The notes under the pieces are model-generated. The model saw only the letters and a program-made list of their open reading frames with translations, did not search any database and had not been told where the DNA came from. From NCBI RefSeq assembly GCF_003243465.1, contig NZ_QFQZ01000033.1:1-47055 (forward strand): a stretch of DNA of 47,055 nt, read 5' to 3'. Below are positions 15,984 to 23,664 of this stretch, one piece after another. Origin of the DNA: Caulobacter segnis (GTDB lineage: Bacteria > Pseudomonadota > Alphaproteobacteria > Caulobacterales > Caulobacteraceae). The translations under genes were made by a program, and so were the position numbers. The number at the start of each line of letters is the position of its first letter. The stretch's first letter is position 1.

Positions 15984-16955
15984 CTAAGCCGTCGCCGGGC
16001 TCTGCAGCCGCGTCCAGCGGCGCAGGGCCGGCCAGCGGGCGGCCAGTTCCGCCACCCCGATCAGGCCCGCCAGCATCAGCAGGGCGCTGGCGATCAGCCC
16101 CGCCTTGAACTCGTGCGGCGCGTCGGGGCGGGTGGTCATCGGGCGGACTAGCAGCAGGATCACGGCGTTGTTGGCCGCGTGAGCCCCGATGCCCAGCTCG
16201 ATGCCGCCCAGCCGCAGCGCCATCCAGGTCAGGCCCGCCCCCATGGCGGCGCGGACCAGGAAGGCGTCGATATTGGGGTCGAGGTGGATGGCGGCGAACA
16301 ACAAGCCGTTCAGGGCCATCAGCAGGATCGGATCACGGACATAGGCCGCGCTCTGCTTGAGCAGCCAGCCCCGGAACACCAGCTCCTCGGCCGCCGCGGC
16401 CAGGACCAGCAGGCCGATCGCCATAGCGGCGTAGAGGGTGCGGCCGACAAGGTTGGGCGCGGTGCGCCACAGCGGCGGTTCGATGGTCTGGCCGGTGACG
16501 GCGGCGACAGCCACGAGGCCGCTCATGGCCACGCCGACGATCAGCAGGCCGCCGACCAGCAGGCGCTTGCGGAAGCGGCCGCCGCTGTTGACGTATTCGG
16601 TGATCTTGCGGTGGTGGATCGCGCCGGCGGCATAGACGAAGCCGACCGCCGCGCCCAGATTGACCCCGGCCAGCACCGCCAGCAGGAACAGCGACTGTCG
16701 CGCCGAAGGATCGGTCAGGGTCGGATCGCTGAAGATCTGGAACAGGTCCCCGGCGGCCGGCGCGCCGTCCAGGCCGCTGACGATCAGCAGGGCCGCCAGG
16801 GTCGCGGTGATCGCGCCCAGCAGGGCGGCCACGGCGCCGGCCAGCACGCCGACCGGCACGGCGAACAGGCTGCGCCATGGGTCGCGATCATACGGCGACA
16901 GGTCGCCCAGAAAGGGCGAACGCCTCGCCGCCTCCAGGATATCGCCCATGCGCAT
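15984..16955 (-). CDS. CPBP family intramembrane metalloprotease
   Basis: About 323 residues with at least seven hydrophobic segments. The three CPBP (Rce1/Abi-like) motifs are present: EELVFRGW (EExxxR), FAAIHLDPN (FxxxH) and GAHAANNAV (HxxxN). These are glutamate-type intramembrane proteases; bacterial substrates are mostly unknown. I chose the ATG at 16955 (MRMGDILEAARRSPF), preceded by AAGGG; the frame stays open far upstream but that part is Arg-rich and improbable. Confidence 0.88.
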   Translation of the reverse strand: MRMGDILEAARRSPFLGDLSPYDRDPWRSLFAVPVGVLAGAVAALLGAITATLAALLIVSGLDGAPAAGDLFQIFSDPTLTDPSARQSLFLLAVLAGVNLGAAVGFVYAAGAIHHRKITEYVNSGGRFRKRLLVGGLLIVGVAMSGLVAVAAVTGQTIEPPLWRTAPNLVGRTLYAAMAIGLLVLAAAAEELVFRGWLLKQSAAYVRDPILLMALNGLLFAAIHLDPNIDAFLVRAAMGAGLTWMALRLGGIELGIGAHAANNAVILLLVRPMTTRPDAPHEFKAGLIASALLMLAGLIGVAELAARWPALRRWTRLQSPATA

Positions 16956-17078
16956 CGTTCGATCGCCCTTCCCTTCGACGCCGACTAAGAGGGGGCGGCG
17001 GGCGACTTGTAAAGCGCGCGCTTGCGGCGGCGCCTCCGGGACGGCACACATCCGGTTACGGGTTGTAAGGGGAACACG

Positions 17079-17711
17079 ATGAGCGATCGGGATTCGGGCA
17101 AGGGCGACGGTGGCGGCGCGCACCTGCACCGTCTGGTGCTGTTCTCGGACGCCGTGTTCGCCATCGCCATCACCCTCCTGGCGATCGAGATCCATCCGCC
17201 TCACGCGTGGAACGGCATTGGCGATCTGTTCGCGAAGATGGGCGTCAAGCTTTGGGCCTACGCCATCAGCTTCGCGGTCGTCGGCATCTATTGGATGAGC
17301 CACCGCCGGATTTTCGAGCGCTTGCGCGCCGCCAACGGCGTCCTCGACGTCTTGAATTTCCTGGTTCTGGCCTTGGTGGCGCTTCTGCCGCTCGGCACGG
17401 AGCTGCTGTGGGAGCAACACGGCGGACAAGCCCTGCCCATCTATGTCGGGCTGGTCGCGGCGATCGGCGTCGCGATCGCTCTTCTATGGGCCTATGCGGC
17501 GTTCATCGGCGGCTTGGCCGAGCCTACGCCCAAGGCCGAGGCGCTGTACGTCATGCTGCGCGTGGCCTTGCTCCCGGGCTTCATGTGCGGCTTGAGCTTC
17601 TTCAGCCTGGTCTACCCCTGGGGCTGGGCCGTCATGGCGGCGATCCTGCTTGGTCTTCGCTGGCTGAACGGCTGGGTGGCTCGTCTGTCGCGGGCGGAGG
17701 CCGCCGCCTGA
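17079..17711 (+). CDS. TMEM175-family membrane protein
   Basis: 210 residues with about six membrane spans. LFSDAVFAIAITLLAIEI is the TMEM175 (formerly DUF1211) signature helix, which forms the pore constriction in characterised bacterial and lysosomal potassium channels of the family. YWMSHRRIFERL follows a second helix. A potassium-channel role is inferred from family only. AAGGGGAA lies just before the ATG. The TGA overlaps the rsmD ATG (TGATG), so the two are translationally coupled, which is an odd pairing of functions. Confidence 0.85.
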   Translation: MSDRDSGKGDGGGAHLHRLVLFSDAVFAIAITLLAIEIHPPHAWNGIGDLFAKMGVKLWAYAISFAVVGIYWMSHRRIFERLRAANGVLDVLNFLVLALVALLPLGTELLWEQHGGQALPIYVGLVAAIGVAIALLWAYAAFIGGLAEPTPKAEALYVMLRVALLPGFMCGLSFFSLVYPWGWAVMAAILLGLRWLNGWVARLSRAEAAA

Positions 17712-18274
17712 TGCGCATCGTCTCGGGCCAGTATCGCGGCAAGGCCATCGTCGCGCCGCCGGGCGACGCCACCCGCCCCACTTCCGACCGCGCGCGGCAG
17801 GCGGTTTTCAACATCCTGGAGCACGCCGCCTGGGCGCCGGAACTGCACGGCGCGCGGGTGATCGACGTGTTCGCGGGCTCCGGCGCGCTGGGTCTGGAAG
17901 CCCTGTCGCGCGGCGCCAGCTTCTGCCTGTTCGTCGAGACCGACGACGCCGCGCGCGGCGCGATCCGCGAGAACATCGACGCCATGACCCTGTTCGGCGT
18001 CACCCGCGTGCATCGCCGCGACGCCACCGACCTTGGCCCCCGTCCGGCCAGCGCCGGCGCGCCGTTCGACATCGCCTTCCTCGACCCGCCCTACGCCAGG
18101 GGCCTGGGCGAAAAGGCCGTGGCCGAGCTGAAGGCCCATGACTGGCTGGCCCCCGGCGCGATCCTGATGTTCGAGCGCGGCCGGGGCGAGCCCGATCCCG
18201 TCCTGGAGGGCTTCGAACAGATCGACGCGCGCGACTACGGCGCCGCGCGCGTCCTGTTTTTCAAGGCCCTGTAG
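17711..18274 (+). CDS. rsmD: 16S rRNA m2G966 methyltransferase RsmD
   Basis: A 187-residue Rossmann methyltransferase. It begins MRIVSGQYRGK, has the SAM-binding loop DVFAGSGALGLEALSRGA, and the catalytic motif IV LDPPY in IAFLDPPYARG. RsmD methylates G966 of 16S rRNA on the assembled small subunit. The length is typical. It begins on the stop codon of the TMEM175 gene and is followed by the family C repeat, which may end the transcript. Confidence 0.94.
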   Translation: MRIVSGQYRGKAIVAPPGDATRPTSDRARQAVFNILEHAAWAPELHGARVIDVFAGSGALGLEALSRGASFCLFVETDDAARGAIRENIDAMTLFGVTRVHRRDATDLGPRPASAGAPFDIAFLDPPYARGLGEKAVAELKAHDWLAPGAILMFERGRGEPDPVLEGFEQIDARDYGAARVLFFKAL

Positions 18275-18288
18275 AGTCAGCCAATAGA

Positions 18289-18400
18289 CCCGTGTCATCC
18301 CGGAAGCCTCGAAGAGGCTATCCGGGATTCAGGGGCTAGCGGCGGTGAGGCCACCCCTGGGGCCCGGCTATTCGCTTCGCTACGGCCGGGGTGACACGAA
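18289..18400. repeat. Long inverted repeat with internal cruciform (family C)
   Basis: CGTGTCATCCCGG (18291-18303) is inverted at 18386-18398 as CCGGGGTGACACG, one mismatch. Inside, TCCCGGA-AGCCTC-gaa-GAGGCT-a-TCCGGGA (18298-18327) forms an almost continuous 13-bp hairpin. It lies between the convergent rsmD and YjhX-like genes. I see one copy in the window. Confidence 0.75.
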
Positions 18401-18420
18401 ACGGGTTAATCCGAGCCATG

Positions 18421-18696
18421 TCACCAGGCCTTCGCGCCTACCCGGTTGTCGAGTTGGGCGCGTAGGTTGGCCAGGCCCTGTCGCGTGATGCGATAGGGGC
18501 CGCCATCCTGGCTGGCGATCAGCCTTTTCCTCTTCAGCGACTGGAAGATCCCGACCGTGCAGTCGGTGAGGGTCCAGCCGTCGCGGGTGACGCAATAGGC
18601 CGCGATAATGCGGCCGTCCTCGTCGCGTTCGAGGTCGATCCGGCCGCCTTGGGCCAGGGCGTGCAGCGTCCTTTGCTGCGGCTTTGAGATGTTCAA
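18421..18696 (-). CDS. YjhX-like UPF0386 protein
   Basis: 91 residues matching the UPF0386/YjhX family along the whole length: NISKPQQRTLHALAQGGRI, then DCTVGIFQSLKRKRLI, then PYRITRQGLANLRAQLDNR. E. coli YjhX has been described as a toxin-like protein, but the role in Caulobacter is unknown; the fold looks like a small winged helix. Family alignment places the start at a TTG codon (18696) with only a weak ribosome site. The open frame upstream reads as unrelated Arg/Pro-rich sequence. No antitoxin-like partner is adjacent. Confidence 0.85.
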   Translation of the reverse strand: MNISKPQQRTLHALAQGGRIDLERDEDGRIIAAYCVTRDGWTLTDCTVGIFQSLKRKRLIASQDGGPYRITRQGLANLRAQLDNRVGAKAW

Positions 18697-18889
18697 GGGA
18701 TTGTCCGAGAGATCGAGGCGTACGATCGCGTCCACCAGCGGGGACGCGGGCGGAAACGGGCCTGATCGACTTTCGAACCGAGGTTCGGAGCCTGTTAGGC
18801 CCGGACCTCGCGCACAATCTCGGACATGAACCACACTGGGCTTCGGATGACGCGGAGCATGGCGCCAAGGCGGGCCAAGCTCAAGCGCC

Positions 18890-20947
18890 CTACTGCTTCG
18901 GCTTGGCTGGCGTCGTCTGCGACACCTTCACGGGCGCGCCCGATTGGCGAGCGTCGCTGACCAGGCTGGCGCAGTCGGCGTCCTTGGCCTCGCCGGTGGT
19001 GAAGAACGGCAGCAGGGCGGCCAGCGGATTGACCAGCGAGCCCAGCGCGGCGGCGATGCCGCCCTGGCCGACGGCCTTGCTGGCGTCCAGGCCGACCTTC
19101 GGCGCCAGGAACGGGCCCTTGATGGTGATCGGCACGAACAGCCGCACCAGGCGCGGCTTCTTGCTGTCGCCCTCGATGCGGAAGTCCATCCGCTCGGTCT
19201 CGAGATTGATCGTCCCGCGCCCGCGCGCCAGCACCACGCCGGTGTCGGCCACCAGGTGGTTGGTGGTCATGACGCCGTTCTTGACCGAGAAGTCGGCGAC
19301 GGCGCAGCGGACGGGCGTTTCCTTGTCGCTTTTCGACAGCAGCAGGATCAGGCCCTTGGAGGCGTTGACGCCCAGCAGCTCGGCGAAGGCCTGGCGGATC
19401 TCGCCGCGCGGGGCGACGACGGTCATTTCGCCATTGGCGGTCGAGGCCGCGCGATGGACGCTGTTCCCCACGCCGCTCAGCCTGACGCGCGCCATGACCG
19501 TGCCCGAGATGGCCGGCTTGCCCTCGCTCTGGATCGGAATGAACTCCTCCAGCCGGCCATTGGTCAGGCGCACGTCGAGATCGGTGCGCGGCACGGCCGG
19601 GCGGGCGTCCAGGCGGACCTTGCCGCGCAGGTCGCCGCGCGAGAAGGTCACGGCCAGCGGGTCCAGGGTCAGCACGCCGTTGTCGAGCACCGCGTCGACG
19701 CTGACCTTGCGCAGCGGCAGGTTGGGCGCGTTCACCGTCTCGGCGCGATAGGTGACCTTGGCGTCCATGGCGCGGACGCGCTCGGTCTGCAGGGTGGCGT
19801 CGGGCAGCAGCCGCTGGGTGGCGTCGCGCTGGGCGGCCTCGACCTTCTGGCCCGCGGAGGCGGTCTCGCCGCGGCCCGTGGCCGGCGCGGCGCCGACCAG
19901 GCTGCCCAGGTCGTCGAAGTCCAGGCGCCTGGAGCGCAGCGCCGCCTCCAGATAGGGCCGCTCGCGATCGGTCAGGACGAACATCTGGCCGGCGATGTCG
20001 CTGTCGCCGATGCGCCCGGCCAGCTTCTGGAAGTCGTATCGCGAGCCCTTGCGGACCATGTGGCCGGAGACGCGGTAGGGCGGGGTGTTGGGCAGGGTCA
20101 GGCCGGTCAGGTCGTGCAGACGGTTGAGGTCGGCGCCGGACACGGTGAGGTCGGTCTCGAAGCGCCCCAGGTCGAAGGGCCTGGTCACCTGGCCGTGGGC
20201 GACGACCCGCGTCGCGCCGGCGCGAACCTGCGCGTCGAACGGATAGGGCCGGCTGGGCGAGATGTTCAGAAGCGGCCCGCCGCTGACCTCGGCCGTGAAC
20301 GGTGACTTGTTCAGGGTCCCGTCGCCCTCCAGCACGAACCGGCCGCCGCGCTCGCCGGCCCGCTCCTGGGCGTTGACGGAGCCGACGAACAGCGTGCCCC
20401 GCTGGCGGTCCTCGTAGCGCAGCTTGCCGTCGTTGATCACGAAGCGCTGGATGGCCGGCAGCTTGAGCGGCTTGTCGCTCTTGCGGGCGCCGAACGTCCA
20501 GTTGGCCTTGCCGTCCTTGTCGCGCAGCAGGCGCACGTCGGGCTTGTCCAGCGCCAGGAAGGGCATGATCACGTCGCCGCGCAGCAGCGGCAGGATCTTG
20601 ACCTGTACGGCGATGCGCTGGAGCTGGACCATCTGGCCAGCCTGGGGATCGGCCTTCCGGGCCCAGTCCGGCTGGCCGATGCGGACGCCATAGGCCTCGG
20701 CCTTGGGCGAGAACGACCAGGGGTGGACCCGCAGGTCGCCGGTGATCGCCACCTCGCGCTGCAGCTGGGCCGAGGCGAAGCGGGCGAGGGGACCGCGCAG
20801 CCAGTTCCAGTCGAAGATGACCAGGAAGGCGATGATCGCCGCGGTCAGCGCCAGGGCCGATCCGATCCCGATCAGGGCGCGCCGCGACAGGCCGCGAAGC
20901 GGATGGCGGGGAGGCCTTGGCGGCAGGGGGACGTCGGCGGTCGACAG
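18890..20947 (-). CDS. AsmA family envelope protein, start codon unclear
   Basis: About 685 residues: a basic N-terminus, one membrane anchor (ALIGIGSALALTAAIIAFLVI), then ITGDLRVHPWSFSPKAEA and a long beta-rich AsmA body ending in an ALGSLVNPLAALLPFF region and a Cys-containing tail. AsmA-like proteins are inner-membrane-anchored bridges thought to move phospholipid to the outer membrane. The frame upstream of the anchor contains no ATG, GTG or TTG back to a stop at 20972-20974. The first ordinary start, GTG at 20752, would remove the anchor. I give CTG at 20947 (GGAG eight bases upstream); ACG at 20953 is another option. Confidence 0.8.
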   Translation of the reverse strand: MSTADVPLPPRPPRHPLRGLSRRALIGIGSALALTAAIIAFLVIFDWNWLRGPLARFASAQLQREVAITGDLRVHPWSFSPKAEAYGVRIGQPDWARKADPQAGQMVQLQRIAVQVKILPLLRGDVIMPFLALDKPDVRLLRDKDGKANWTFGARKSDKPLKLPAIQRFVINDGKLRYEDRQRGTLFVGSVNAQERAGERGGRFVLEGDGTLNKSPFTAEVSGGPLLNISPSRPYPFDAQVRAGATRVVAHGQVTRPFDLGRFETDLTVSGADLNRLHDLTGLTLPNTPPYRVSGHMVRKGSRYDFQKLAGRIGDSDIAGQMFVLTDRERPYLEAALRSRRLDFDDLGSLVGAAPATGRGETASAGQKVEAAQRDATQRLLPDATLQTERVRAMDAKVTYRAETVNAPNLPLRKVSVDAVLDNGVLTLDPLAVTFSRGDLRGKVRLDARPAVPRTDLDVRLTNGRLEEFIPIQSEGKPAISGTVMARVRLSGVGNSVHRAASTANGEMTVVAPRGEIRQAFAELLGVNASKGLILLLSKSDKETPVRCAVADFSVKNGVMTTNHLVADTGVVLARGRGTINLETERMDFRIEGDSKKPRLVRLFVPITIKGPFLAPKVGLDASKAVGQGGIAAALGSLVNPLAALLPFFTTGEAKDADCASLVSDARQSGAPVKVSQTTPAKPKQ

Positions 20948-21045
20948 GGGCGTGGCTCCGGTTGAACCCTCCTAACGCGCGAAGGCGGTGGTCATGTTCC
21001 CTGCCAGGGCCTTCCCCTTGGCGCGACGGGCGGCTAGCGTCGCGC

Positions 21046-21061
21046 TCAAACAATTGTTTGA
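21046..21061. promoter_or_regulatory. Palindromic operator TCAAAC-N4-GTTTGA upstream of the HAD gene
   Basis: A perfect 16-bp palindrome, TCAAACAATTGTTTGA, ends 12 nt before the HAD start. The same half-sites and spacing recur at 22031-22046 before the SDR gene. TetR-family regulators such as PsrA bind sites of the form CAAAC-N4-GTTTG. Confidence 0.75.
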
Positions 21062-21072
21062 TGGGGCGGAAG

Positions 21073-21714
21073 ATGGCGATCGAGGCGGTGATCTGGGATT
21101 TCGGCGGCGTGTTCACGACCTCGCCGTTCGAGGCCTTTCGTCGCTACGAAGCCGAACGTGGGCTGCCGAAGGACTTCATCCGCACGGTCAACGCCACCGA
21201 TCCCGATGTGAACGCCTGGGCCAGGTTCGAGCGCGCCGAGATCGACGCGGCGGCGTTCGATGGGCTCTTCCTCGCCGAGGCGACGCGGCTGGGCCACGCC
21301 GTGCGCGGCGCCGAGGTGCTGCCGCTGCTCTACGGCGACTTGCGGCCCCGGGTGATGGACGCGCTAAAGGCCTGCAAGGCCCGCTTCAAGGTCGGCTGCA
21401 TCACCAACAATGTCCCCACCGGCCACGGTCCCGGCATGGCCCAGAGCGCCGAGAAGGCGCTGGCGGTCGGCGAGATCATGAGCCTGTTCGACGCGGTGAT
21501 CGAAAGCTCCAAGGCCGGCGTCCGCAAGCCTGACCCGCGCATCTATCAGATGATGTGCGAGCTTCTGGGCGTCGCGCCGGAGGCGTGCGTCTATCTCGAC
21601 GACCTGGGGATCAACTGCAAGCCGGCGGCGGCGCTTGGCATGACCGCCATCAAGGTCTCCAGCGAAGACCAGCTGCTGGCGGACCTTGCCGAAGCGACCG
21701 GATTGGCGTTCTGA
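21073..21714 (+). CDS. HAD-superfamily hydrolase, IA type
   Basis: A 213-residue HAD protein. Motif I is VIWDFGGVFT, so the residue two after the nucleophile Asp is Gly rather than the usual Asp. Motif II lies in CITNN, Lys in KAGVRKPDPRIY is motif III, and YLDDLGINCKPAAALGM is motif IV. The DFGGV form occurs in the epoxide-hydrolase-N-terminal/YihX-like branch. The substrate is unknown. The start may be 21073 or the ATG at 21061, which is part of the palindromic operator. A pterin dehydratase gene follows by 26 nt. Confidence 0.88.
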   Translation: MAIEAVIWDFGGVFTTSPFEAFRRYEAERGLPKDFIRTVNATDPDVNAWARFERAEIDAAAFDGLFLAEATRLGHAVRGAEVLPLLYGDLRPRVMDALKACKARFKVGCITNNVPTGHGPGMAQSAEKALAVGEIMSLFDAVIESSKAGVRKPDPRIYQMMCELLGVAPEACVYLDDLGINCKPAAALGMTAIKVSSEDQLLADLAEATGLAF

Positions 21715-21740
21715 GAGGGCCAGACTTTCCCGGAGGAACC

Positions 21741-22025
21741 ATGTCCCGTCCCCGTATCGGCGCGGCCGCCGCGACCCCCCAGCTCGACGGCTGGAGTGTG
21801 GCGCCGGACCACAAGGACGCCATCAGCAAGACCTTCCGCTTCGCCGACTTCAACGAAGCCTTCGGCTTCATGACCCGCGTGGCCCTGATGGCCGACAAGC
21901 TCGATCACCACCCGGAGTGGTCCAATGTCTACAACCGCGTCGAGGTGCTGCTGACCACCCATGACGCCGACGGGGTGACGGATCTCGACGTGACGCTGGC
22001 GAAGTTCATGGACAGCGCGGCCTGA
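21741..22025 (+). CDS. 4a-hydroxytetrahydrobiopterin dehydratase
   Basis: 94 residues of the pterin-4a-carbinolamine dehydratase (PCD/DCoH/PhhB) family. The active-site motif is present as DKLDHHPEWSNVYNRVEV, followed by THDADGVTDLDVTLAKFMD. The enzyme dehydrates 4a-hydroxy-tetrahydropterin formed by aromatic amino-acid hydroxylases. No hydroxylase lies in the window, so its partner is elsewhere. GGAGGAA sits just upstream of the ATG. It lies 26 nt after the HAD gene and is probably in the same transcript. Confidence 0.93.
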   Translation: MSRPRIGAAAATPQLDGWSVAPDHKDAISKTFRFADFNEAFGFMTRVALMADKLDHHPEWSNVYNRVEVLLTTHDADGVTDLDVTLAKFMDSAA

Positions 22026-22027
22026 AG

Positions 22028-22049
22028 AATTCAAACTCCCGTTTGAATT
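22028..22049. promoter_or_regulatory. Palindromic operator upstream of the SDR gene
   Basis: Nine-base arms AATTCAAAC and GTTTGAATT flank TCCC. The core TCAAAC-N4-GTTTGA is the same as at 21046-21061. A TATAAT hexamer (22049-22054) touches its right edge, 15 nt before the ATG, so the bound repressor would cover a promoter. Confidence 0.78.
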
Positions 22050-22068
22050 ATAATCGGGAGGACGCCGC

Positions 22069-22854
22069 ATGGCGCAGAGCACGGGCCGGGTCGCCGGCAA
22101 GAAGGCCTTCATCACCGGCGGGGCCCAGGGCTTGGGCGCGGCGGCGGGGCGCCGGCTGGCCGAGGAGGGCGCCAAGGTCGCCCTGGCCGACCTCAACCTG
22201 GCGGGCGCCCAAGCCGTGGCCGACGAGATCAACGCCAGGCACGGCGCCAGCACGGCCTTCGCCTATCAGCTGGATGTCACCCAGGAAGACCAGTGGATCG
22301 CGGTGCTGGAAAAGGCCGTCGGCGACCTGGGCGGCCTGTCGGTGCTGGTCAACAACGCCGGGATCGGCGGCGACGGCCCGATCGAGAGCCTCGACTTCGA
22401 CCTCTGGAAGAAGGTCATGTCGGTCAATGTCGACTCGGTGTTCCTGGGCGCCAAGCACGCCCTGACCCACATGCGGGCCCACCAGCCCGGCTCGATCATC
22501 AATCTGAGCTCGATCGCCGGCCTGATCGCCAACGGCAATTCGCCGGCCTACAACGCCAGCAAGGCGGCCGTCTGGCTGCTCAGCAAGAACATCGCGCTCT
22601 ACTGCGCCAAGATGAAGCTCGACATCCGCTCGAACTCCATCCACCCGACCTTCATCGACACGCCGATCCTGGACGGCTTCTCGGCCCGCTTCGGCAAGGA
22701 GGAAGCCTTCGCCAAGCTGGCCCGCCAGGTGCCGATGGGCCGGATCGGCGAGCCGACCGACATCGCCAATGCGGTGCTCTATCTCGCCAGCGACGAGAGC
22801 AAGTTCATGACCGGCGCCGAGATCAAGGTCGACGGCGGCATTTCGGCGATGTGA
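22069..22854 (+). CDS. Short-chain dehydrogenase/reductase
   Basis: A classical SDR of 261 residues: cofactor motif TGGAQGLGA, Asp after the second strand (ALADLNL) suggesting NAD(H), NNAGIGG, and the catalytic Ser-Tyr-Lys in NLSSIAG...YNASKAA. The C-terminus ends IKVDGGISAM. The substrate is unknown; its relatives act on steroids, acyl or cyclic alcohols. GGGAGG lies eight bases upstream. It has its own operator and possible promoter separate from the HAD-PCD pair, and a strong terminator follows. Confidence 0.92.
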   Translation: MAQSTGRVAGKKAFITGGAQGLGAAAGRRLAEEGAKVALADLNLAGAQAVADEINARHGASTAFAYQLDVTQEDQWIAVLEKAVGDLGGLSVLVNNAGIGGDGPIESLDFDLWKKVMSVNVDSVFLGAKHALTHMRAHQPGSIINLSSIAGLIANGNSPAYNASKAAVWLLSKNIALYCAKMKLDIRSNSIHPTFIDTPILDGFSARFGKEEAFAKLARQVPMGRIGEPTDIANAVLYLASDESKFMTGAEIKVDGGISAM

Positions 22855-22863
22855 GGCGGAAGC

Positions 22864-23020
22864 CCTTCTCCCCCTGCGGGAGAAGGTGTCGCCGGTAGGC
22901 GACGGATGAGGGTTGAACAACGAAAACGCCGCGACAGCCGATCGGCCGTCGCGGCGTTTCTGTCGGTGCTACCCCTCACCCGGCCCTGACGGGCCACCCT
23001 CTCCCGCAAGGGGAGAGGGG
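22864..23020. repeat. Inverted pair of family A repeats
   Basis: Copy one has hairpin CCTTCTCCCC...GGGAGAAGG, second hairpin GTCGCC-ggta-GGCGAC, then GGATGAGGG. Copy two, inverted, has CCCTCTCCC...GGGGAGAGGG, second hairpin GGCCC-gtca-GGGCC, then GGTGAGGGG. As at 159-336, the second hairpin varies while keeping its pairing. A terminator sits between the copies. Confidence 0.85.
22924..22959. terminator. Bidirectional terminator between SDR and regA
   Basis: A perfect 12-bp stem AAACGCCGCGAC/GTCGCGGCGTTT with a 12-nt loop that can itself pair (GCCGATCGGC). A and T runs flank it, so it can end the SDR transcript and the convergent regA transcript. Confidence 0.9.
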
Positions 23021-23030
23021 AGACGGCGCC

Positions 23031-23588
23031 CTACCGCGGCGCCCTTTTCGCCAGGATTCGCTGGAGCGTCCGGCGGTGCATGTTCAGGCGGCGGGCGGTT
23101 TCCGAGACATTGTGGCCGCACATCTCGTAGACGCGCTGGATGTGCTCCCACCGCACGCGATCGGCGCTCATCGGGTTTTCCGGCGGGGCGGGGGCGGCGT
23201 CCTTGGCCGCCAGCAGGGCGCGGGCGACGTCGTCGGCGTCGGCCGGCTTGGAGAGATAGTCGACCACCCCGGCCTTCACCGCCGCGACAGCGGTGGCGAT
23301 GTTGCCGTAACCGGTCAGCATGATGACCTTGGCGTCGGGGCGCGCGTCGCGCACAGCCTCGACGACCTTCAGGCCCGAGCCGTCCTCGAGCCGCATGTCC
23401 AGCACCGCGTGAGCCGGCGCCTCGGCGCGCAGGATCGTCAGCGCCTCCGCCACGGAAGCCGCCAGCGTCACTTCGAACCCGCGCTGCTCCAGGGCGCGGC
23501 CGAGACGGGTCCGCAGCGGGCCGTCGTCGTCCAACAGAAGCAGAGTCTTGTCCGGCAGCGCCGAAACCAGCTCACCGATATCCGCCAT
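23031..23588 (-). CDS. regA: RegA/ActR/PrrA redox response regulator
   Basis: 185 residues: receiver with phosphoacceptor Asp64 (AVLDMRLEDGSG) and Lys in LSKPADADD, a Pro-rich linker, and a C-terminal Fis-type helix-turn-helix NVSETARRLNMHRRTLQRILAKR that is nearly invariant in the RegA/ActR/PrrA family. It is a global regulator of redox-linked metabolism (respiration, carbon and nitrogen functions). It lies 76 nt downstream of the sensor gene regB on the same strand. The name follows Rhodobacter usage; actR is equally valid. Confidence 0.93.
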   Translation of the reverse strand: MADIGELVSALPDKTLLLLDDDGPLRTRLGRALEQRGFEVTLAASVAEALTILRAEAPAHAVLDMRLEDGSGLKVVEAVRDARPDAKVIMLTGYGNIATAVAAVKAGVVDYLSKPADADDVARALLAAKDAAPAPPENPMSADRVRWEHIQRVYEMCGHNVSETARRLNMHRRTLQRILAKRAPR

Positions 23589-23664
23589 GAAGTCAGCGCC
23601 TCCCCGCGCTAATATTCAACGCGCCAAGTCCTCGCACCATCCTTCCGCGCATCCGCACCATAAC

